Shown in pieces: positions 56,488 to 64,000 of a stretch of DNA of 64,000 bases. Location: the NCBI GenBank assembly GCA_963556145.1, contig OY744470.1, positions 2,542,001 to 2,606,000 on the forward strand, written 5' to 3'. Each line of letters begins with the position of its first letter. Position 1 is the stretch's first letter. The position numbers and the translations under genes were made by a program. The notes under the pieces are model-generated. The model made no database searches and had not been told where the DNA came from. It saw only the letters and a list, made by a program, of their open reading frames with translations. This stretch comes from Hygrocybe punicea. Lineage: Eukaryota > Basidiomycota > Agaricomycetes > Agaricales > Hygrophoraceae.

Positions 56488-56929
56488 TCGCAACTGGTTT
56501 TCTGGCATTGCCCAAGGCTCAAAACATCACCAGATGACTGCTGTGCTAATGAAGGATAGATTTTGGTGTAAAATATAATAATACTGAATAATTATTGCAT
56601 CTACATAGTCTCAATTACCTTGATGAACAACCATGTCGTATCGTAACTTGTAACAGTCACCATTTGATACTGAAGAGATGAAACATTGAGCCATTAAATC
56701 TGACCTATAGAAAGAAGCTCACGTTGTCAATGCTTCGGGCGTTACTGAGATGCGAGAGGGTTTGTAAGGGAAGCCATTTGAAGACACTCTTGGCTTGCGT
56801 TCGTTCTGTTGACCCAAACGTCCGGTTTCGCTGGATCCAGACACTCAATGTGGTTCGTTGTAGCAAATAAGAGGCAGCAAAATTATGTCTCCTAATTTTT
56901 ACTTTTATTTTATTTTATTTTATTTGGAG

Positions 56930-57450
56930 GGTCAACATACCTGACTTCAGCAGCAGTGACACCATCGAGGCTGTTTAAGAGTCCACACAGACGTAGCCTT
57001 GAAGTGTGAGTAGTTTCAGTTGCGTTCATAGGTGGACATAATGTCACGACTGATGGAGCACATAAATGTATAGCCATGCGAGAAAGCGACTTGCCTGATT
57101 GAAACATATCCCATTAACGTCGTCAAAGTATTATCACTTATGCAGTACTTATGCTAGGATTCAGCTTCAAGAAAGGCTGACAACATAGATATCAAGACCG
57201 AGTTCGCCAGCTAAGGAATCGATGAGTGATAGTTTACCGCTATCTTTAAACCCTCCAACCATCAAAGAGTTCCAAAGGGGATCCATTGTCGAGCAGAGGT
57301 TGTACATGGCAAGGGCTAAATTGTTGTCTCCAATGCCATGTCGATAGCCTTGGAGCGTGCAAGAGAACCATAAGATGAAAGAAATCAGAATAATTATTGC
57401 TATTTGAGAAATATAACTGCTCTCACCGAGATTGTTGACTGCCATCATGA
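56930..57450 (-). pseudogene. Degenerate BCS1-like AAA ATPase
   Basis: Reads GFKDSGKLSLIDSLAGELGL then DIYVVSLS, matching the Walker A to beta-2 region of fungal BCS1-type AAA proteins where GPPGSGK(T/S) is expected. Further along is RLRLCGLLNSLDGVTAAEVR, matching the segment after Walker B. The Walker A glycines/proline and T/S are altered, the acidic Walker B (LLLEDVDA-like) stretch is missing, and no arginine-finger region follows. BCS1 itself is a mitochondrial AAA protein, but many basidiomycete paralogues exist. Most likely a decayed paralogue. Confidence 0.5.
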
Positions 57451-58801
57451 TTACATCCTCGACTCCGAATACTCACACCAGGACAAAATTTGTTTGACAA
57501 AATCATGTTCCACCACGAAGGAGAGAATGGTCCTTGCAGGTGGGAGAGTAGGCTAGTCCCATCAAAATTAGACATCATTTTTTGCAATGCAGGGTTCGAC
57601 TGACTCACCTTGAAAAAACGGATAGTCCAGGGCAAATGTCCAATATATTCCGCTGATGCCCTCAACCGAGTTGTCTACAGGGAGAATGTGAGGATGTTGC
57701 TACATGCAGGCTGACACGAAATCACCAAGTGCAACACGCAAATCATTGCAAGTATTATGAGAGAGACCACAGGTAGAAGATGTCGAGACACCCCCAGTAC
57801 ACAGGGGGATAGGAAAAGGCGATGACTTGTGAAAAGTTTGAGTGCCCAGCACTAGTGAAACAGATGGAAGGACGTGAAATATGGACCAGAAAATAAGATG
57901 ATGAAGGCCGAAGACAGGGAGACGCAGAGACAACAGGGACGAGACTTTGCGGTGCTCAGCACTGGCAAAGATGGTAGAAAGCGACGGGGACAAGTCTTTG
58001 CTGGTGCTCGGCACTGGCAAAGATGGTTGAGAAGAACATAAGGCTCTTACGGTCACGGTATGGTGAAGCTCAAGTCCCACGGTCACATGATCGAGTTACT
58101 GTTGAGCGCCATTCTAAGTCTTTTCTCTTCATCTCCCCTTGATTGAATCATAGGGAGATTCTTGTCTCTCCTCTCCCCTTGATTGAATCATAGGGAGATG
58201 TTCCTTCCTGGTTGTGTTATCTGCCGATGCCGACACTGAGGTTCTTATCTGCCATTTTGCTATGGCTGGCGTCGTCTTCCCCCTACTCTTTGCTTCCCTG
58301 GCTCTGGGTACGTTGACTTATCCCCCTCTTCGCAATGGGTTGTCATCCTATTCATATCTTGCACCAGGATCTGCCCGTTTGACACAAGGAACAGATCAAG
58401 ACCACACCCTCGATACATGTGTCTGCATGCTGTTTCGCTTAGCACCGTGTTTTTTTAATCTCCACGTTTTTTTCCCTTTGCCACTACTGAGACGTTCATA
58501 TTTTTTCTATTGTACTTTTACCAATAATTTGTATTTCATGTGTATTTCATACATCCACCATCAAACTCACCCGGTTACGTCTGCATCTTCAACTTATTCA
58601 CCACGTTGTACAGGAGAAATGTAATTGTTAGTAGCGTTCATGGCAGGACAATAGTCATACAGCATGCACACAAGTTGCAATACGTCTTGATTGAGATCGG
58701 TTACACCCTTGGAAAGCTATCGTGTCTGGAGGTCCGTTAAATTGAAATTCACGTCAGTCATCATATATTTGACTGAACTTTGCATAACTCTTTAGACCAA
58801 T
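57451..58801. other. Intergenic, no gene supported; tandem 28-bp direct repeat
   Basis: Minus-strand frames (57460-57666, 57700-58086) show no recognisable motif. A 28-base block starting TCTCCCCTTGATTGAATC and ending AGGGAGAT occurs twice in direct orientation at 58132-58159 and 58172-58199; its ends are themselves inverted (ATCTCCC/GGGAGAT). TTTGCCAGTGC-like text is also repeated near 57960 and 58010. Confidence 0.5.
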
Positions 58802-61800
58802 ATGCCTCCTCGACGTGGAGCCAAAAAGTCCAAGACGACTGCCTTTGCAAATGGCGCGCTTCAAACATCCTTCCGAATTCAAGGTAGATATTTCACTTTT
58901 AAACCCACTCATATACGGTGCTGACATTCTCATACATATCCAGTACCTCAACCGTCCACTCCAACTCCTGAACCGATCCATCGAGACAAAGGAAAGGGCA
59001 AGGCCGTTGAAGTAGACATCGACGATCCCTTTGGTCCCGGCTTTCTATCAAGACCTACCAACCCAGCCATTACACCGATTCGACAGGTGGGGCCTGCGAT
59101 ATTGGACCGTGCTCGGCGAAGGGTTCTTTCTGCAAAAGCTAATGACCCAAACAACGCAGCAGCAGCTGTCGATATTCTATTTACACCATCTCCTTGCTCA
59201 CGCCGTCGTCGTCAACAAAGGAAGACACCTGTCGCAGCTTCTTCTCGCAACCCACCCAACTTATTCTCTTCTGGCAGCCCAATCATACCCATTCGACAAG
59301 TCACATTCCGATTACCATCGAGTTCTCCCAGTGATGGTCCCTTCACCTCACTTTCACCTCCACAAGCCTCGACTTCACAGCAACCTTCACTCCCACTCTT
59401 TGACCTAGCAACTGCTACATCCACGTCCTCACCAACGTCGCCGGTGTCGCCGGTGTCAACATCCAGCTCTAAGTCTAGTGGGTCAGAATCCAACCATAAC
59501 CCACGGCCACCTGCAGCAAATCCGGCAACTCGTTCATCACGAACGAATGGTCCCGCAGGCAACAAGTCTCGTCACATCGCATCGGACGTGTGGACTTTCT
59601 TCGAAAAGATGGGAAACCAGTATAGTTGCATGTTCTGCGGGTATGTGTTTCCACATCCTAGTTATTATATGATGCTGAATGACTTAAATAGAAATATCCA
59701 TGCAACGAATCCAAGCTATAAGATTACCAAATTTAGTGTCAAGACATCCACCGGGACTATTCACCGTCACTTGATAGAGGAACACATGAATGTTTGGGTG
59801 TCTGGTTGTGACGAGTTGGGCATCAAGATAAAGGCAAAGAGTGCCCAGGCTGCCCTGGATGGATATCGAAAGGGTAAAGGGCAACCAACGGGACAGATGC
59901 CGCAAGAACGCACATCGTACTCGAGGGAAGCTTTCATTGACGCAATCATTGAGTTCATTGTCGGCGATGATCAGGTATATTTTTCGATTGTTTTATATTC
60001 CTGTATTGATGAGATATCATTATTTTAGTCAATCAATGTTGTCGAATCACCGCATCTGCGGGCAATTTTCCTCATGCTTCGAGAAGAACTTCGGGAGTCG
60101 GATATTCCTGGTAGGACTACGATCCGTAAACGCATTGAAGAGACGCTTCAAGAACATTTAGATCAACTAAGTAAAGACATGCAGGTCAGAGCGGCTGCTA
60201 CCTGCATTTTGACTATTCTTGTTAATAAAGGAACAGCACTCATTAGGGAAGATTTCATTCACAATGGATATGTGGTCTGATCCGAATCGTTCTCCTTTCA
60301 TGGCTATCACGGCTCATTGGATCCAATCGCATACTGAAGAAACCCCCACTGGCCATCAACACATTCTCAGATTACGTTCCGACTTGGTGGGATTTCATCG
60401 TGTTCCTGGGCGACATGATGGCGAGCATCTTGCTTATGTATTCATATACGTTACTGATCGGCTTATGATTACTCACAAGGTATTCAATATTCAAAGTTTC
60501 TTCGTATTCTCGTTGACCCTCATCCTCTCAGATTGGATGGATTACCCTCGACAATGCCTCAAACAATGATACGTTCATGGCCATATTAGAGCGTGAACTT
60601 CGGCGACGGAAAATCAAATTTGACAAAATTGAGTGTCGAATTAGGTAGGTGACATGATTTTGTTGCTGCACCATAAGTACTAATACTCTTTACCTCCAGA
60701 TGTTTCCCCCACATCGTCAACCTTGCTTGCAAGGCTGTGCTAGCGGCAATCACCAATCTCGACTATGTGGCTGAAACCGCTGACGACTTTTACCCTGCAA
60801 ACTTCTTGGAAGGGATTGACCGAGATCCAATTGCAACTGTCCGATCTCTCATTCATGCAGTATGTCTCTCTCTTGCTATCTTGTGCAGCAACTTACCTTT
60901 TGATGCGAAAACATTAATTTATACTAGATCCGATCATCTTCTCTGCGCCGACAGTATTTTTCATCCTTGTTTGAGAGATTAGAGCAGAAGGAACTTCAGC
61001 TTCTGCGTGACATGGAAGTGAGGTGGTCTTCAACATTACTCATGATTGAACGAGCCATTGATCTTCAAGAAGTATTTTTTATTTTTTATTTCGTGGCCAA
61101 TATTTGACGTGGTTATCTAGGTTCTTGACACCTTCCTCGAAAGCTGGGAATTTTCTGAACTGCACAAGTTCCAGCTCCGTGATTCCGACTGGAACGCTCT
61201 TCGAAAATTTCAATCTATTCTCCAGGTGAGTGTATTTGATTGTTCCTTTTCTATATAATGTATTATCATTGTCAGATTCCACATGCCTTCCAACAAATGT
61301 TATCACATGAGAAGACTCCAACATTATGTCACGCCGTACCTGCATTTGAAGCGATGCTCAATGTCTGGAAAGTACATCAAGAGCAGAATCCGGAAACTTC
61401 TGAAATCGTCCAGAAGGGGATCGACAAACTTGAATTATATAGTAGCCGAACGGACATGGTCCCTGCTTACACACTGGCCATGAGTCTGTATCTAACTAAT
61501 TTTTTGCTTTTGCTGACGGTTTTTTTCCAGTTCTAGATCCATCCATCAAATTGACGTGGCTCGAGGAGTACATGCCAGAGCGAGTTGATTGGGCCAAAGA
61601 TTTATTTATTAATGCTGTATGTACCAATAATATTTCTGCTTTTATCACCTGAATTACTCTATCTTACATAGCTTCGCCCGTATGACCCTACTACTGGAAC
61701 CGAGGGCCCTGTAGTAAATGCAGAACCACCTGCAGTCCTGCCACGTCCCACTGCGAGAGACATCCTCGGCCTCAACCGTATTCGAGGTCACTCAGTTGTG

Positions 61801-62254
61801 CAACGGGCAATAGAAGTCGAGGCCACAGCTTACCTTCGCGATACACAGCCAACAACAAAGAGTCTGACATACTGGCAGGTATGTGAGGCCGATGACAGAT
61901 GTATCCATTTCATGCTAAACATAGTTGGACAAGGAAAATCAACTTCGCTATCCGAGAATTTTTTCTCTCGCCATGGACATTTTACCGATACAAGCTTCGG
62001 CAGTGCCTTGTGAAAGAGTGTTTTCGTCAAGCAAGGAAACTATGACTGCACGACGGAATCGCATTTCACCTGAATTAATGGAAGCCCTTCAACTTTTGAA
62101 GTATTCCATTCGGCAGGGAAGAGGTCTCAATTTTACGGATGGTCTGGATTGGGGTCAGGAGCTTCATGAGTTGGAGACTTATGATGATGCACAGATGCAG
62201 CTCCCAGAAGATGTCAACTCATTCATTCAGTCTCTTACAGAAAAACTTCAGTAG
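58802..62254 (+). CDS. hAT transposase
   Basis: DDE transposase of the hAT superfamily. Start MPPRRGAKKSKTTAFANGAL at 58802, a disordered Ser/Pro region, then a BED-type zinc finger (SDVWTFFEKMGNQYSCMFCG ... HRHLIEEHMNVW). The catalytic core has GKISFTMDMWSDPNRSPFMA (first Asp) and GWITLDNASNNDTFMAILER (second Asp), then CRIRCFPHIVNLACKAVL and RDMEVRWSSTLLMIERAIDL. The C-terminal dimerisation domain is YPRIFSLAMDILPIQASAVP then CERVFSSSKETMTARRNRIS and ELMEALQLLKYSI. Stop 62252-62254. All hAT blocks are in order over ~11 exons with usable splice sites and no disabling lesion that I saw, so it may encode active protein. Confidence 0.88.
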
Positions 62255-62526
62255 AAATATAAATTTTATTATGAAACGAAGGGACACAAGAACATCACGT
62301 AAATAATGTGGTCGACGTGGATGGTAAGACAAATGTACACGATACAAGGAAAAACAATGAAACGAGACCAACAAACTACGGAAATGTCTCGCCTTCTATG
62401 AACCGGCCTGCTACCTCATGTATCTTCTGAGCCAAACGCAGTGACCTTCCATGCCTCGGAAGAGATTCATACCACTTTCCAGCAGTCCGACATGGGGCCT
62501 TGTTCTGCTGGATGAGTTCGAGACGT
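62255..62526. other. Short intergenic region before the LTR insertion
   Basis: An AATATAAA-rich 3' end of the hAT gene, then AT-balanced sequence with a 69-codon minus-strand frame that I do not recognise. It ends at GTTCGAGACGT, directly before the LTR. Confidence 0.4.
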
Positions 62527-64000
62527 TGTAGATGCGGGTTCTTGGTGGCTTCGGAACTATATAAAGAAATAAAGATCCTATCCAAAGGGTGTCAGCGTAG
62601 AAGTGACTGGATAATTCAGTGTCGGGAATAGTAGTAAAAGGAAGTGAAAGTGAAATAAAAGTAAAGCCGCCGCATAAACGGGACTAATAACGACGAATCC
62701 GGCGATGAACGGAGTGAAAATGGATAAATGACGATGAACCCGACGATGAACGGAGTGAAAACGGACTAATAACAATGAACCCGATGGTGAACGGACTGAA
62801 AACGAATGAACCCGACGATGCCGACGATGTCGGGTACGACGGGTCGGGTCGGGTCGGGTCGGGTCGGAAACGATGAATGAATATATGGGAACAATAAGGA
62901 AGACAACGAAGTAAACTATAAAAAGGCTAAGGAACTACGTGGACGAGCATTTGAAGGGATTTAAACGATTCTGACTATGAGGGAAACGGGGACTAATGGT
63001 ATGTTTTTTTGTACGGTCGTCGGTGACCGTTTTTTATAGTACATGAGTGTGTAGCTACTTTCGGACATGTCTACTTCGGCCGATAGAAACTACAAAGAAA
63101 CACTGGAATGGGGAAGTGGAAAGGGGGGTTGCAAAGCAACGAAGACAGGAAAGTGGAGGGGAAAACGAATATCCATGAAAAAGATTGGAAAAGTCCTACA
63201 TATCTCCGAAAGGATGAGGGGATGCATAAATAAGGTAAATCCGAAGTCGGGGATTGAGTCTGAAGAGATCCATCTCCTGGAATTGGAACTCCGAGGCGTT
63301 TGAGGCTGACGGATTTAGCCCAAAAGCGGCCGTCACAAAGCGGCATGTGTCGGGTTACATCGGTCACGTCGGGTCACATCACGTCGGGTTACGTCGGGTT
63401 ACGTCGGGTTCGAATGCAAGTCGAATGGCGGCATCGGGTTGGTCCGGATTCGTGATATATCGATGATACGGACTCAGAGGGACGTCGACCCTCTACATCT
63501 CCAGGGTACTTTAAATAAAGACCATCCCTGGTCGATACTACGTGGACTTGGGACTCGGATGTGTGAGATGAGGCCGACGTGCTGGTCATGGAATTGGGCT
63601 CGACGGGACGAGGCGGGTTGTGGACAATGCAAAGGGGGAGAGCGGATGGTGACTAGCGGAACTCGCTGGACGGTCGGAGGCTGAGAGCGGCGAATGGGGA
63701 ACAAAATGGGTGAAGCCGGTGTCGAGGAAAGGGAAACAAAATACATAGAACCGGGGAAAAGGGAACTGAGCGGAAATGAAAGAAGAGATGGAAAGCTACA
63801 AAAACGGGACAAACGGGGAGTGGAAACGCAAAATAGATGAGAAAATAAATAAATGTTGGGTATCGGAAAGAGGGGACACGATAGAAATCAAGTCGGGATA
63901 AAACTAAACGTGAAATGGGATCGAGGGTGGGTGACAGAAATAACAAAGGCATGAGCGGAAACTCGTAGGGCATAAGCGGAAACAACATAAAGCGAAAGCG
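62527..64000 (+). mobile_element. Second copy of the non-autonomous LTR element (cut by window end)
   Basis: The LTR starts TGTAGATGCGGG at 62527 and ends CCTCTACA at 63497 (971 bp). It is followed by the same interior start (TCTCCAGGGTACTT) as the element at 20896, collinear to the end of the window with scattered substitutions and indels. This LTR is more diverged from the other two than they are from each other, and it has an extra ~70-base ATGAACCCGACGATG-type tandem expansion near 62700-62820. The right half lies outside. Confidence 0.85.

Overview
This window comes from a basidiomycete fungus, most likely an Agaricomycete. Genes are dense and carry many short (about 50-60 nt) GT-AG introns. 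Several recognised families are typical of that group: Plavaka-type CACTA-like transposase, DUF6698-like proteins, a YR retroelement and an expanded membrane-protein family. Gene models were spliced by eye, so starts, stops and motifs are firmer than internal exon edges.

Layout. 1-11.3 kb is mostly genic: a 5'-cut aldo/keto reductase, a small secreted single-pass membrane protein, an unrecognised gene, a tandem pair of paralogous multipass membrane proteins, a secreted pepsin-family aspartic peptidase, a PARG-like gene with an apparent frame break, and a histidine-phosphatase (phosphoglycerate-mutase fold) gene. 11.4-30.3 kb is a transposon graveyard bounded by two ~0.9 kb repeats in opposite orientation. 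It holds a DIRS-like tyrosine-recombinase retroelement (gag, RT-RNase H, YR), a mariner-like non-autonomous element with TA target duplication, hAT-like non-autonomous elements (one with a perfect 8-bp duplication), and an LTR element with ~900-bp LTRs, a ~150-bp internal tandem array and no gag-pol.

30.4-46.7 kb is a core island: TIM22 (mitochondrial carrier translocase), an arrestin-type ubiquitin-ligase adaptor with a PPxY motif, eIF4G, a decayed sugar-transferase-like gene, an LYR-motif protein, a hypothetical acidic protein and EFG1 (rRNA processing). 46.7-64 kb is accessory again. It has a Plavaka-type transposase gene followed by three alternately oriented genes that look like its cargo, a degenerate BCS1-like ATPase, a hAT terminus, an apparently intact hAT transposase gene, and the 5' part of another copy of the LTR element running off the window edge.

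The most interesting signals are: (1) hAT-like elements whose ends are built from many copies of one short word, with a different word in each family; (2) the non-autonomous LTR family; (3) the four-gene Plavaka cluster; (4) a PARG-like gene with an altered catalytic loop. No CRISPR, rRNA or convincing tRNA was seen.
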